Origin: Bacteroidota bacterium
Lineage (GTDB): Bacteria > Bacteroidota > Bacteroidia > Chitinophagales > Chitinophagaceae
Length of the DNA: 35,197 nucleotides
Direction of reading: 5' to 3'
NCBI GenBank assembly: GCA_018268075.1
Contig: JAFDXH010000205.1
Location: 1 to 35,197, forward strand
This document shows, piece after piece, positions 9,097 through 17,786 of the stretch (its first letter is position 1; each line of letters opens with the position of its first letter). The notes below the pieces were generated by a model, which saw nothing but the letters and a program-made list of their open reading frames with translations, did no database searches and was not told the DNA's origin. Position numbers and translations under genes: made by a program.

Positions 9097-10218
9097 TTAT
9101 TTTGTACTATCAGAAGATATCTTTACCAACGAGCCTTCATGCAGATTTTGCACGCCTTCTACTACGATTTTTTCTCCGGCCTTCAATCCATACTTTATAA
9201 TGATGTTTCCGCCAATGGCTTGTCCTGGCAGCACTTTTCTTTGGTTCACTTTCGAACTATCGCCTAATACATATACAAAGTATTCACCCAGTAATTCTGT
9301 CAAAGCTTTATTAGGAATCATGATTGAATTTTTGGGCGAATTATTTTTGACTCTTACAGTAGTATTCATGCCGGGTTTTAATAAATCCTTATCATTTTTA
9401 AAAACCAACCTTACTCTTATCGTTCCTGTTTGTGGATCTACGGCTCTGTCTATTAAACTAATGTTACCGGCGTAGGGGTACACTTCATCACCAAATGCAA
9501 TGGTAAAAATGGAGTCGGTTAAATTGTTTTTATCCTGCTGCAATTCTCCAAAGCGAAATATATTTTTTTGATCTACATTAAAATCTACAGCAATGGGATT
9601 ATTTGTAGAAACAGTATTTAACACTGTTTGCCCTGCTACTACAGAAGTACCTTTCTTTACCTGTGAAATACCAATGGTGCCGGTTAATGGCGAATATATT
9701 GTGGTGAATTGAACATTAGAATGCAGGCTTGCTACATTAGCCTTTGCGGCTGCCACTTGTTTTTGCATTACGATTAAGTTTGCATTTGCATAGTCCACTT
9801 GTTGTTTTGCGATCGCATCATTTTTTAGCAACTCATTATACCTGTTAGCATCTTGTTGTGCTTTTACCAAATTGGCTTCCTGTACTTGCAAATCTGCTAC
9901 AGCCTGGCCATAATTGGCTTTGTATATCTGTGCATCTATGGAATAAAGGCGTTGCCCCTTTGTTACTTTTTGTCCATCCTTAAAATAAATACCGGTAATA
10001 TATCCGGTTACCTGTGGGGTAAGGCTTATCTGATCTAAGGCATTCACTGTGCCCGGATATTCGTCATTAAATACAGCATCAGCTACGGCCGCTGTTTCTA
10101 TTGTTACGGGTACAGCAGGTGGTGGCCCTTGCTGCTGTTGAGCATTCTTTGTGCCGCAGGCGGCTAATAAAATAGTAAGGGCAAAAATGAACAGCCTATT
10201 TATATTTTTTAATTTCAT
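9097..10218 (-). CDS. RND efflux periplasmic adaptor (AcrA-like)
   Basis: A 373-residue membrane-fusion protein that bridges the RND pump and the TolC channel. The signal peptide ends LLAACG, so Cys21 is probably lipidated. A beta-barrel/lipoyl half (PGTVNALDQISLTPQVTG and SPLTGTIGISQVKKG) flanks a helical hairpin of about residues 95-160 rich in Ala, Gln and Lys. The conserved DPQTGTIRVR motif is near residue 260. Order and family leave little doubt about function. It follows the TolC gene by 10 bases, so the two are cotranscribed. Confidence 0.95.
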   Translation of the reverse strand: MKLKNINRLFIFALTILLAACGTKNAQQQQGPPPAVPVTIETAAVADAVFNDEYPGTVNALDQISLTPQVTGYITGIYFKDGQKVTKGQRLYSIDAQIYKANYGQAVADLQVQEANLVKAQQDANRYNELLKNDAIAKQQVDYANANLIVMQKQVAAAKANVASLHSNVQFTTIYSPLTGTIGISQVKKGTSVVAGQTVLNTVSTNNPIAVDFNVDQKNIFRFGELQQDKNNLTDSIFTIAFGDEVYPYAGNISLIDRAVDPQTGTIRVRLVFKNDKDLLKPGMNTTVRVKNNSPKNSIMIPNKALTELLGEYFVYVLGDSSKVNQRKVLPGQAIGGNIIIKYGLKAGEKIVVEGVQNLHEGSLVKISSDSTK

Positions 10219-10228
10219 ATTTTTTTAT

Positions 10229-11557
10229 TTAAAAACTAATGCTTCCAAGTGCCTGCTCTACATCTATTTTGCTTGACAGTACCTGATACAAAGCATTGTA
10301 GTAATTAATCTGTGCTGTACGCAAATCTGATTCAGCTATTACCACATCCAAAAAAGCCTTTACTCCTGAGCGGTATTGCAATTGAATTACCTGATACACA
10401 TCATTTGCCAAATGAAGATTTTCCTTTAGGTTTAAAAAATTATATAGATTACTCTTATAGGAAGCCATTGCATTTTCAAATTGGGTGTTAATGCTATTTT
10501 GCTGGCTCTTTATATCATTCTCCACCTGTGTTATTTGCAGTTCGGCAGTTTTTATCTGGTACAATCTTTTATTTCCTTGAAAGAGAGGCACCGATAGCGT
10601 AATGCCTGCGAATGAATTAGGATATACTGCACTGTATAATTTAGAAAATTGATTGTTCAGGAAGTTTAGATTATAATTTCCAAAGGCAGAGATGGTAGGC
10701 AGAAAACTCCATTTATAATACTGCAAATTAAATTGCTGTAATTTTTTTTGTGTTTCTAATTGTTGAATCTCTATTCTGTTATTGTAGTTTACCAGTTGCA
10801 GCGTATCAATATAAATATCTTTCTCCATCTGAGTAGTATCATAGGCCAGGCTTATTTTCTGGGCAGAGGGATATCCCATTAATTGCTGTAGGTAGGCATT
10901 TTTTGCTTTCAGCGATTCCTGAGTAAAAACTTTTTGTGCTTTGGAATTATTCAATGCTATCTGTGCACGTTCATAATCGGTTTTATCTACTATGCCCGCT
11001 TTGTATTGGTAAAAGGCATCTTTGAAACTGCGTTCATTTCTCAATATGTCTTGTTCATTCACGCTTAGTTGTTGCCGAGCCAAAATTAAATTGTAAAAGG
11101 CCTTGCTTACGGCTACTGCAAGGTTTATTTTTTGATTTTGAGTAATTTCTATGGTAGATTTTCTGATATCATTTGCTGTTCGGGAAGCAAGTAGTGCATC
11201 CTTGTTAAAAATATTTTGAGTAACGCCTATGTTAGCGCCTGAAGTGTTATATGTTCCAGAATGCGAAAGGTTCCCATTGAAATTATTGGTAGGTAATTGA
11301 AAATTGTGCTGAAGATTATAAGTAAAATTTACCTGAGGATACCAATCGGCCAATTTGCTTTTTATAGATGACTCTGTAATTTGCTCATTAATTTTTGCAT
11401 TTAAAATATCCGGATTATGGTTGATGGCATAATGGATACAATTTTCTAAAGTAGCATTATTTAAAATGAATGAACTGGTGTCTGATTGGGCTTTCAAACC
11501 AAAAGGAAGTATAGCAAGTATAAAAATACAGATTGCAATATGCGCCACACCTTTCAT
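10229..11557 (-). CDS. TolC family outer-membrane efflux protein
   Basis: This forms the outer-membrane exit duct of the RND system. The reading frame is open to an ATG at 11623, but the clean signal peptide begins at the ATG at 11557 (MKGVAHIAICIF to GLKAQS), giving 442 residues. A start at 11581 is also possible. The mature protein has the two-fold repeated coiled-coil and strand pattern of the family: an N-terminal LENCIHYAINHNPDI motif, long Gln/Asn-rich helices, and a second repeat ending in YRSGVKAFLDVVIAESDL. It is first in the operon, which differs from the frequent adaptor-pump-channel order but occurs in Bacteroidota. I found no convincing -7 box upstream. Confidence 0.92.
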   Translation of the reverse strand: MKGVAHIAICIFILAILPFGLKAQSDTSSFILNNATLENCIHYAINHNPDILNAKINEQITESSIKSKLADWYPQVNFTYNLQHNFQLPTNNFNGNLSHSGTYNTSGANIGVTQNIFNKDALLASRTANDIRKSTIEITQNQKINLAVAVSKAFYNLILARQQLSVNEQDILRNERSFKDAFYQYKAGIVDKTDYERAQIALNNSKAQKVFTQESLKAKNAYLQQLMGYPSAQKISLAYDTTQMEKDIYIDTLQLVNYNNRIEIQQLETQKKLQQFNLQYYKWSFLPTISAFGNYNLNFLNNQFSKLYSAVYPNSFAGITLSVPLFQGNKRLYQIKTAELQITQVENDIKSQQNSINTQFENAMASYKSNLYNFLNLKENLHLANDVYQVIQLQYRSGVKAFLDVVIAESDLRTAQINYYNALYQVLSSKIDVEQALGSISF

Positions 11558-11623
11558 TGATTCTTTTATTTCCCGATTCATTCTTAACCACTGAGTTTTA
11601 AGCATCGAACCCATTGCTATCAT

Positions 11624-11934
11624 TAAAGATTTTACTTCAATTCAAATCATTTTCCCTGAAATATTTAATATCTGTCAAATAATTTGTGATTCTGCTTTCA
11701 GAGTTCCACAAGGTAAAAATAAAAAAAATGACAGGTAGCAAATATTATTACCGTTCATATAAATCTGCAAAAGAATGACAAGAAATTATTTGAACTGCCG
11801 GCCACCCTACTACTGGGCGAGTTTTAGACTCATCTATAATTCAGTTGGGTACAAGGGATTGCCTGTAATTGTTGCAGAACTGCATGAAATGAATGTAAAT
11901 GTTTCAGAAAACTCCAATTTGACCAACTCAATTT
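11624..11934. other. Intergenic region between the efflux operon and the L,D-transpeptidase
   Basis: About 310 bases serving as the upstream region of the TolC operon and the 3' flank of the L,D-transpeptidase. I see no gene, no perfect CAAAnnTA (reverse-strand -7 box) and no strong terminator. A small TGCAG/CTGCA inverted repeat with a 2-base loop is at 11873-11884 and is too tight to mean much. If a TetR- or MarR-type operator for the pump exists, it should lie here. Confidence 0.5.
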
Positions 11935-13563
11935 TTATTCATTTTCAAACATCATCTTTTTCATTTTTGCATCATGGCCATAGATATCATCACGAAAGTT
12001 TAGGGTGCCATCTTTGGTTACCCATGCAGTAAAATAAACTATGTAAACCGGAATTTTTTCTTTTAATTTCACCCAGGTATTTTTACCGCCCTTCACCATC
12101 ATTTCATGAATTTTTGATGTAGGCCAATCAGCATTGTCGCTCAGGAGATAATCAGCAAGCTCTTCAGGCTTACTTAGCCTAATACACCCATGGCTAAAGG
12201 CTCGGTCTGTAAGATCAAACAATGTTTTGGCCGGCGTATCATGAAAGTAAATATTGTAATTATTGGGAAAAATAAATTTCACTCTGCCCAAAGAGTTCTT
12301 TGCACCGGGCTTTTGCCTTATTACTGGTAGCCCATTACTGTATCCTGTTTGCTCCATATTGTTTCTGCTCAGGTAATTTTTATTACGTTGCATTGCAGGC
12401 AATATTTCATTCTTTACAATACTCTCAGGCACATTCCAGTAGGGATTGAACACAATATATTGAAGTGAATCAGTAAAAATTACGGTATTATGTCCGGCCT
12501 TACCTACTACTATTTTCATACTGAACTCTTGATGCCCGCTTTTAAACACATGTAAACTGAACTCAGGGATATTAGCCACCAGCCTGGTCCCGCTACTTTC
12601 ATTAGGCATCCATTTCAGGCGCTCCATATTGATAAGTATTTGCTCTATTCTATCTTTTACCGAAATATTTAATTGGTCTGCCACTCCCCTGCCCAATACC
12701 CCATCGGCGGTTAGGCCCAATCTTTCCTGAATGTGTTGTAACCCTGATTTTAGTTGCGCTGTAAAAACAAGGGAAGTGTCGTCAGCCAAATAATCACCTG
12801 TGATGCGTAAACGCTTTTTTAGAGCTGCTATTACTTCTCCTGAATCACCAACCTTATAAATTCTATTTTTTAATATGATAGAATCCCACCCACCCTTCTT
12901 GTCAATAGCATAATAAGCAATTAGTTTATTTTTCAACAAAGGGTAAAAGCGGTTTACCGGCTCCCAGTTTTCCAGCTTTGTCCCATTTTGTGCTATAAGA
13001 GAATCTAATAAAGCTACTGCATCAATCTTTTTCTTAGGGATATGCCATTGCAATTGTGAAGGGTCTATGGTGCCTTCATATTCTTCCTTTGTAAATTTAA
13101 AAAAATGCCGCGTAAGGCGCAGTTCAGTTTCTGTAGTTTCTGCCGGTGATAATACAAGGTGGTCATCATTTAACAAGGAGTCCATTCTGGCATGCAATTC
13201 CTTTGCATACTGTGTGGTATCTATATCCGCCTTTATATAGGTATTGTGCAAGTTGTAAAAGGCTCGTGCCTGCTCTGTAAGGCCATCAGTACTGAACCAT
13301 ACAAAATGATAATTCCTGCTTTTATAAAAATCGCGCATTTTCGTTGCCATTGCAGTATCAATATCATATTTTGAAATATAACTTTCAAGGGTAGCGCTAT
13401 CCAGCACCAGCGAAGAGTAAGCATTGGCTGTAGTAATAGTAGTATCTCTTTTTATAATATGGGTATTCGTCTTGTTGGTAGAATTTCCACAACCGGTAAT
13501 GACTAAAATTACCATCGTGATTGTAAAAAAAAATTCTTTGGAAGTTAAAATGTATTTGTTCAT
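11935..13563 (-). CDS. L,D-transpeptidase lipoprotein (YcbB/LdtD-like)
   Basis: A 542-residue peptidoglycan enzyme that makes 3-3 (mDAP-mDAP) cross-links or attaches proteins to peptidoglycan. The signal ends VITGCG, so Cys25 is a likely lipidation site. An alpha-rich scaffold region of about residues 45-230 precedes a peptidoglycan-binding-like segment (VIAALKKRLRITGDY to LTADGVLGRGV). The YkuD catalytic domain begins near residue 320. The catalytic motif SHGCIRL holds His458 and Cys460, with the supporting HDTPAKTLFD motif upstream. The order matches E. coli YcbB rather than the short YkuD enzymes. Such enzymes confer resistance to many beta-lactams when active. It is divergent from the ABC transporter pair. 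Confidence 0.9.
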   Translation of the reverse strand: MNKYILTSKEFFFTITMVILVITGCGNSTNKTNTHIIKRDTTITTANAYSSLVLDSATLESYISKYDIDTAMATKMRDFYKSRNYHFVWFSTDGLTEQARAFYNLHNTYIKADIDTTQYAKELHARMDSLLNDDHLVLSPAETTETELRLTRHFFKFTKEEYEGTIDPSQLQWHIPKKKIDAVALLDSLIAQNGTKLENWEPVNRFYPLLKNKLIAYYAIDKKGGWDSIILKNRIYKVGDSGEVIAALKKRLRITGDYLADDTSLVFTAQLKSGLQHIQERLGLTADGVLGRGVADQLNISVKDRIEQILINMERLKWMPNESSGTRLVANIPEFSLHVFKSGHQEFSMKIVVGKAGHNTVIFTDSLQYIVFNPYWNVPESIVKNEILPAMQRNKNYLSRNNMEQTGYSNGLPVIRQKPGAKNSLGRVKFIFPNNYNIYFHDTPAKTLFDLTDRAFSHGCIRLSKPEELADYLLSDNADWPTSKIHEMMVKGGKNTWVKLKEKIPVYIVYFTAWVTKDGTLNFRDDIYGHDAKMKKMMFENE

Positions 13564-13617
13564 TTATGGCCAGTATTATTGTCGCCTAATTTACTTTAAA
13601 AAATTAAATTGAATGTC

Positions 13618-13634
13618 TAAATAGATTCTATTTA
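13618..13634. promoter_or_regulatory. 17-base perfect dyad in a divergent intergenic region
   Basis: TAAATAG-ATT-CTATTTA is a perfect 7-bp inverted repeat with a 3-base spacer. It lies between the L,D-transpeptidase (-) and the ABC transporter pair (+), 55 bases from the former's start and 120 from the latter's. Position and symmetry suit a dimeric regulator's operator. AT-rich sequence can produce such repeats by chance. Confidence 0.35.
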
Positions 13635-13753
13635 TAGCTCTTACTGCATAAAAGCACTAATTCTTGTTAAATAATATTTTATGAAAATATATTTCTGCCA
13701 TCTTTGTATTATAGCCTTAGATTACATGGGTTTTTTCAATACATAAATACAAG

Positions 13754-14713
13754 ATGAAGCTTGTTCTGTTTAAATTAAGACTGCACCAACTAAAACGCCA
13801 GATCAATAATCTTGGCTTTGGCTATACACTGATTGCTATGATTATTTTAGCAATAATTATCACCATAGTATTTTCAAAATTTCATTCAAAAACCGATTCA
13901 ATATTAATATCAATTATCATTTCTTTCATTGTTTTATCTATCCATATTTCCAGAAAAGATAAAATATTTATTTACAGGCAAATGGATCACCCGGCTCTGA
14001 ATATCTTTTCAGAATATATGATTTTTTCACTACCCTTAACGCTACCTGCCTTGTTTACCACGCATTGGTATTATTTCTTTGCATTTATTCCAGTTTTTTT
14101 TATTTGCGCATTGCTCAGGGTTTCCATCAGGCATCGAACTATTTTACCACATCTCTCAAAGGTCATTTCGGCAAAAAATTTTGAGTGGCTAAGTGGAATA
14201 AGAAAAAATTTGGGCGCCGTTTTAATTCTGTTGCTGTTAGCATTTGCTACAAGTTGGCTTAAAATTGTTCCATTAATATTTTCATGGCTTTTTATCACTA
14301 CACTTATGGCCTTTTATCAGGAGGGCGAATCATTACAAATATTATTTTCTTCAACATATACTCCGCGCCAATTTCTATGGCACAAAGTAAAATACGGCAT
14401 AGCCATAGTGCTGTTTCTGTTGATACCGGTAATAGTGGTAAATATTATTTTTCATCCTGAATTGCTGCTCCTGGACTGCGCTTTCCTGGTGATGCAATTG
14501 ACCATGGTGGTGTTCACTATTTTGTTTAAATACACCACCTATGTGCCTAATGAGGTCAATAGAGGAAATTCTACTTTGCTGGCAATGCTTAGCATTTCTT
14601 CACTTGTGCCATATACATTCCCGCTTCCACTATTGTTGTGCATCAGAAATTATAGTAAAGCAGTAAAAAACTTAAATTTTTATTTCAATGGTCAGCATAC
14701 AGCAGCTTACTAA
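13754..14713 (+). CDS. ABC transporter permease-like membrane protein, unclassified
   Basis: A 319-residue protein with about eight hydrophobic segments and short loops (for example IAMIILAIIITIVF, ILLLLAFATSWL, VIVVNIIFHPELLLL). I recognise no specific Pfam permease family. Its identity as a permease rests on the overlap of its last 26 bases with an ABC ATPase gene, implying translational coupling. A positively charged, cytoplasmic-looking loop (LRVSIRHRTILPHLSKV) could be the coupling region. The ATG is 48 bases after a near-consensus box, CATCTTTG, at 13699-13706. Substrate and direction of transport cannot be stated. Confidence 0.75.
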   Translation: MKLVLFKLRLHQLKRQINNLGFGYTLIAMIILAIIITIVFSKFHSKTDSILISIIISFIVLSIHISRKDKIFIYRQMDHPALNIFSEYMIFSLPLTLPALFTTHWYYFFAFIPVFFICALLRVSIRHRTILPHLSKVISAKNFEWLSGIRKNLGAVLILLLLAFATSWLKIVPLIFSWLFITTLMAFYQEGESLQILFSSTYTPRQFLWHKVKYGIAIVLFLLIPVIVVNIIFHPELLLLDCAFLVMQLTMVVFTILFKYTTYVPNEVNRGNSTLLAMLSISSLVPYTFPLPLLLCIRNYSKAVKNLNFYFNGQHTAAY

Positions 14714-15374
14714 AATCCTTGACGGCAAAACAGTATTGAACATACCGCAACATAATTTTGCCAGTGGGCAAGTACACGGTATAGTAGGCTTAAACGGTGC
14801 AGGAAAAACCACTTTTTTCAACATACTCTCTACATTTTTAAAAGCTGATAGCGGTAAAATATTATTTGAGGAAAATGAAATATTGCGAAATAGTATTGCC
14901 TATCTGGAAACAGTTAATTTCTTTTTTAGCAATATCACCGGCAGAGAATACCTGGATATTTTTCCGATGACCAATAAGAATTTTAATCTCAATAATTTTA
15001 ATGAATTGCTGCAACTGCCGCTTGATGAAATAACGGAAACCTACTCTACAGGCATGAAGAAAAAGCTGGCACTAATGGCCATTATCAAACAAGAGAAACC
15101 GCTCTATATTTTTGACGAACCCTTTAATGGGCTGGATCTTGAGACCAATAAAGTATTAGAGTTCATCATTAAAATTTTAAAAAATAAGGGGAAAACAATC
15201 TTCATTTCGTCTCACATACTATCGCCATTAATTACTATGTGCGACGAAATACATCTATTGCAGGCCGGCACTTTTAGGTCAAGTTATCAAAAGGAAACTT
15301 TCTGCAACATTGAGCACGACCTGTTCCAAAACCTGAATGCACAAGCCAATGAGATACTTGGTAAGTCATTTTAA
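14688..15374 (+). CDS. ABC transporter ATP-binding protein
   Basis: A 228-residue nucleotide-binding subunit. Walker A is GLNGAGKTT (34-42), Walker B LYIFDEP (139-145) with D-loop NGLD, and the H-loop is IFISSH. The signature is the variant YSTGMKKKL (119-127), as in the CcmA/YhaQ-like group where LSxGM replaces LSGGQ. The Q-loop position reads AYLE and has no glutamine. The gene overlaps the permease by 26 bases, starting at the ATG at 14688. A single ATPase and one permease suggest a homodimeric complex of each. The variant signature is common in bacterial exporters of the ABC-2 type. Confidence 0.9.
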   Translation: MVSIQQLTKILDGKTVLNIPQHNFASGQVHGIVGLNGAGKTTFFNILSTFLKADSGKILFEENEILRNSIAYLETVNFFFSNITGREYLDIFPMTNKNFNLNNFNELLQLPLDEITETYSTGMKKKLALMAIIKQEKPLYIFDEPFNGLDLETNKVLEFIIKILKNKGKTIFISSHILSPLITMCDEIHLLQAGTFRSSYQKETFCNIEHDLFQNLNAQANEILGKSF

Positions 15375-15403
15375 AAAAGGCTTGTAACTGACTGATGATT
15401 GCT

Positions 15404-15419
15404 ATCGGCAACATCCGAT
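15404..15419 (+). terminator. Possible weak terminator after the ABC pair
   Basis: A 5-bp stem ATCGG/CCGAT with a 6-base loop lies 30 bases after the ATPase stop, followed by moderately T-rich sequence (TTAATTTTCATTTTTG). There is no continuous T tract, so support is weak. Confidence 0.25.
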
Positions 15420-15487
15420 TAGCTAATTAATTTTCATTTTTGCCTTCCCCCTCAAATATTAAAGTATTTATAAACCTCTCAATAAAA

Positions 15488-15520
15488 TTGTGCCTCGTCA
15501 CCATTTTATAAATAACTTTA
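15488..15520 (+). promoter_or_regulatory. Candidate promoter for the Pro/Thr-rich secreted protein
   Basis: TTG at 15488-15490, a 22-base spacer and TAACTTTA at 15513-15520 (7 of 8 to TAnnTTTG) precede the ATG at 15533. The leader would be only a few bases long. Confidence 0.3.
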
Positions 15521-15532
15521 AGAAAAATTATC

Positions 15533-16057
15533 ATGATTAAAAATTTACACCTCAGAATTTTAGCCTGTGTGGTATTTTTTACCATGAATGCCGCTGCACA
15601 AACCCCTTCAAAATCTGACCATCCGCTTTTAGATAAATACTACCCCGACCTGAATAGAAAAAAAGATACCTTACCTGCACCCGCAGCATTTCCTTCTGTA
15701 AAAACTACTGCACCCACCGTAGGCGCTTCTAAGAGTGTGGTATCGCCTGCTACAGTAGTAGCGCCCAAGGTTCAAAATGAAATAGTGGAGAGTGTACCTC
15801 CTACCTCTAAAGACACTACAAATATTCAACCCACTCTAAAGGCCTCTACCTCATTGCCTTCGGCAAGCACAATAGCGCAACAAAAAGTACCTGTGGTGAA
15901 TATTCCGCCTCAGCAAAAGGTACAACCGCCACTTATCAGCAGGCCTGAAGGAGAGATTTATCGCCCTACCCGCCTCGGCAGCAGTTCGCCATTGTACGAC
16001 ACTTATGATAAAAATAAAAAAGGGGCCGGCTCTGTTACTACCAGCCCCAAAGGGTAA
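15533..16057 (+). CDS. Secreted Pro/Thr/Ser/Val-rich protein of unknown function
   Basis: A 174-residue protein with a signal peptide ending MNAAAQ. The mature part is low-complexity, rich in Pro, Thr, Ser, Val and Ala, has no cysteine after the signal peptide and no recognisable domain, and looks disordered. The only more conserved-looking block is HPLLDKYYPDLNRKKD just after cleavage. It may be a linker or periplasmic spacer protein. The last 50 or so coding bases also carry, on the opposite strand, the terminator of the convergent ABC-F gene, which may constrain the sequence of this C-terminus. The gene follows the ABC transporter pair by 158 bases with its own promoter candidate, so a functional link is unproven. 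Confidence 0.7.
   Translation: MIKNLHLRILACVVFFTMNAAAQTPSKSDHPLLDKYYPDLNRKKDTLPAPAAFPSVKTTAPTVGASKSVVSPATVVAPKVQNEIVESVPPTSKDTTNIQPTLKASTSLPSASTIAQQKVPVVNIPPQQKVQPPLISRPEGEIYRPTRLGSSSPLYDTYDKNKKGAGSVTTSPKG
16010..16048 (-). terminator. Intrinsic terminator of the ABC-F gene, inside a convergent CDS
   Basis: On the minus strand an 8-bp stem with one mismatch (16048-16041 with 16029-16022, GGGGCTGG/CCGGCCCC) is followed directly by TTTTTTATTTTT. It lies 47 bases after the ABC-F stop and falls entirely within the last codons of the + strand gene. Confidence 0.65.
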
Positions 16058-16094
16058 ATAGGTGATTGCAATATTTTCTTACACCAATTAATTA

Positions 16095-17720
16095 TCAGGC
16101 GTACAATTCTTCCTGTAGCGCAGCAATGCGAGCATCTTCTAAATATTCATCATAAGTACAAAGGCGGTCAATAATGCCTTTGGGTGTAATCTCTATAATT
16201 CTGTTGGCGGTAGTTTGCATAAATTGATGATCATGTGTTGTCATTAATACTATGCCCGGAAAATTAATCATGCCATCATTAAATGCAGTAATGCTCTCAA
16301 GATCCAGATGGTTGGTAGGCTCGTCCAATATTACTACGTTTGGATTTTGCAGCATCATGCGGCTTATCATACACCTTACTTTTTCGCCCCCGCTCAATAC
16401 ATTTATTTTCTTCAATATTTCATCGCCACTAAAAAGCATTTTTCCTAAAAAGCCTCTTAAAAAGTCTTCATCTACATCTGTATAATGATCTGGCACATAC
16501 TGCCGCAGCCAATCCAGCAAGGTGAGCTGACCAGTAAAAAATTCAGAATTATCATTGGGCAGGTAAGCTGTGGTAATGGTAGTACCCCACTCAAATATAC
16601 CGGCATCTGCTTGCATCCTTTTATTAATTACTTCAAAAAAGGCAGTAAGCGCCACAGGGTCTTTGCCAAGAAAAGCAATTTTTTGCCCCTTTACTATATC
16701 AAAGTTTACATTGCCAAATAAAGTGCGCCCATCAAGGCTTTTGCTCAGTTTTTGCACATTCAAAATCTGATTGCCGGGTTCTCTTTCTGGTTTAAAAATA
16801 ATACCCGGATATTTCCTATTGCTCGGCGTAATATCTTCAAATACCAATTTGTCGAGCGCTTTCTTTCTGGAGGTAGCCTGCTTGCTTTTAGAAGCATTGG
16901 CACTAAAGCGCGCAATAAATTCCAATAAATCCTTTTTCTTCTCTTCCTGCTTTTTATTCTTGTCGCTTGCCTGCCGCGCTGCAAGTTGGCTACTCTCGTA
17001 CCAGAATGTATAGTTGCCGGTATAAATTTTAATTTTCATTTTGTCCACATCGGCTACGTGGGTACATACTGCATCTAAAAAATGCCGGTCGTGGCTCACT
17101 ACCAATACAATATTCTGATAATCTGCCAGAAAGTTTTCTAGCCATGATATAGTGCTTACATCCAGATTATTGGTAGGCTCATCTAATAATAAAATATCGG
17201 GATTGCCAAACAGCGCCTGCGCCAGCAAAATCCGCACTTTCATATTAGCGGCTATATCTTTCATCAAAAGTTGATGCACATCATCAGGCACTCCTAACTC
17301 GTTTAATAATGTAGCCGCATCGCTTTCGGCAGTGTAGCCGCCCATTTCGCCAAATTCTGCCTCAAGGTGGCCGGCGCGCATACCATCTTCTTCAGAAAAA
17401 TCTTCTTTCATGTAAATAGCATCTTTCTCTAACATGGTATCCCACATTTTCTTATGCCCCATCATTACTGTTTGAAGTGCTGTTACCTCGTCAAACTCAA
17501 ACTGGTCTTGCTTTAGCACAGCCATACGCTCGCCGGGTGTGATAGATACAGCGCCCTTGTTGGGGTCTATTTCACCACTTATTATCTTAAGGAAAGTAGA
17601 TTTGCCTGCACCATTGGCACCGATGATACCATAACAATTCCCTTTTACAAAACTGAGGTTTACTTCATCAAAGAGTACCCGCTTTCCGTAGGCGAGCGTT
17701 ACATTATTTACACTAATCAT
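16095..17720 (-). CDS. ABC-F family ATPase (YbiT-like)
   Basis: A 541-residue soluble protein with two ABC domains and no membrane segments, the layout of ABC-F translation factors that bind the ribosomal E site. NBD1 has an intact Walker A (GANGAGKS, 34-41) and Walker B (ILLLDEP), but its signature is replaced by DIAANMKVRIL (155-165). The charged linker lies around 245-300. In NBD2 the signature is intact (LSGGE, 442-446), as is Walker B (VVILDEP), but Walker A reads GKDPVALTA (352-360) and lacks the lysine. E. coli YbiT also has a non-standard first signature, so this is probably that subfamily. A role in translation or antibiotic tolerance is inferred only from the family. A TACTTTTG box is upstream. 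Confidence 0.92.
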   Translation of the reverse strand: MISVNNVTLAYGKRVLFDEVNLSFVKGNCYGIIGANGAGKSTFLKIISGEIDPNKGAVSITPGERMAVLKQDQFEFDEVTALQTVMMGHKKMWDTMLEKDAIYMKEDFSEEDGMRAGHLEAEFGEMGGYTAESDAATLLNELGVPDDVHQLLMKDIAANMKVRILLAQALFGNPDILLLDEPTNNLDVSTISWLENFLADYQNIVLVVSHDRHFLDAVCTHVADVDKMKIKIYTGNYTFWYESSQLAARQASDKNKKQEEKKKDLLEFIARFSANASKSKQATSRKKALDKLVFEDITPSNRKYPGIIFKPEREPGNQILNVQKLSKSLDGRTLFGNVNFDIVKGQKIAFLGKDPVALTAFFEVINKRMQADAGIFEWGTTITTAYLPNDNSEFFTGQLTLLDWLRQYVPDHYTDVDEDFLRGFLGKMLFSGDEILKKINVLSGGEKVRCMISRMMLQNPNVVILDEPTNHLDLESITAFNDGMINFPGIVLMTTHDHQFMQTTANRIIEITPKGIIDRLCTYDEYLEDARIAALQEELYA

Positions 17721-17743
17721 ATTCGGATTTTTTTAAAGAGCCG

Positions 17744-17751
17744 CAAAAGTA
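17744..17751 (-). promoter_or_regulatory. -7 box of the ABC-F gene
   Basis: TACTTTTG on the minus strand is a perfect TAnnTTTG match 23 bases before the ATG at 17720. No TTG is seen at the expected -33 spacing. Confidence 0.4.
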
Positions 17752-17786
17752 ACAATTCAAAAAGTAAAAATGGAATGTGAAAAGTG

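Noticed and set aside
11775-12032. 85-residue + strand open frame beginning in the intergenic region
   Set aside because: It runs into the antisense of the L,D-transpeptidase 3' end, has no signal or domain, no convincing promoter and Tyr/His-rich composition typical of antisense frames.
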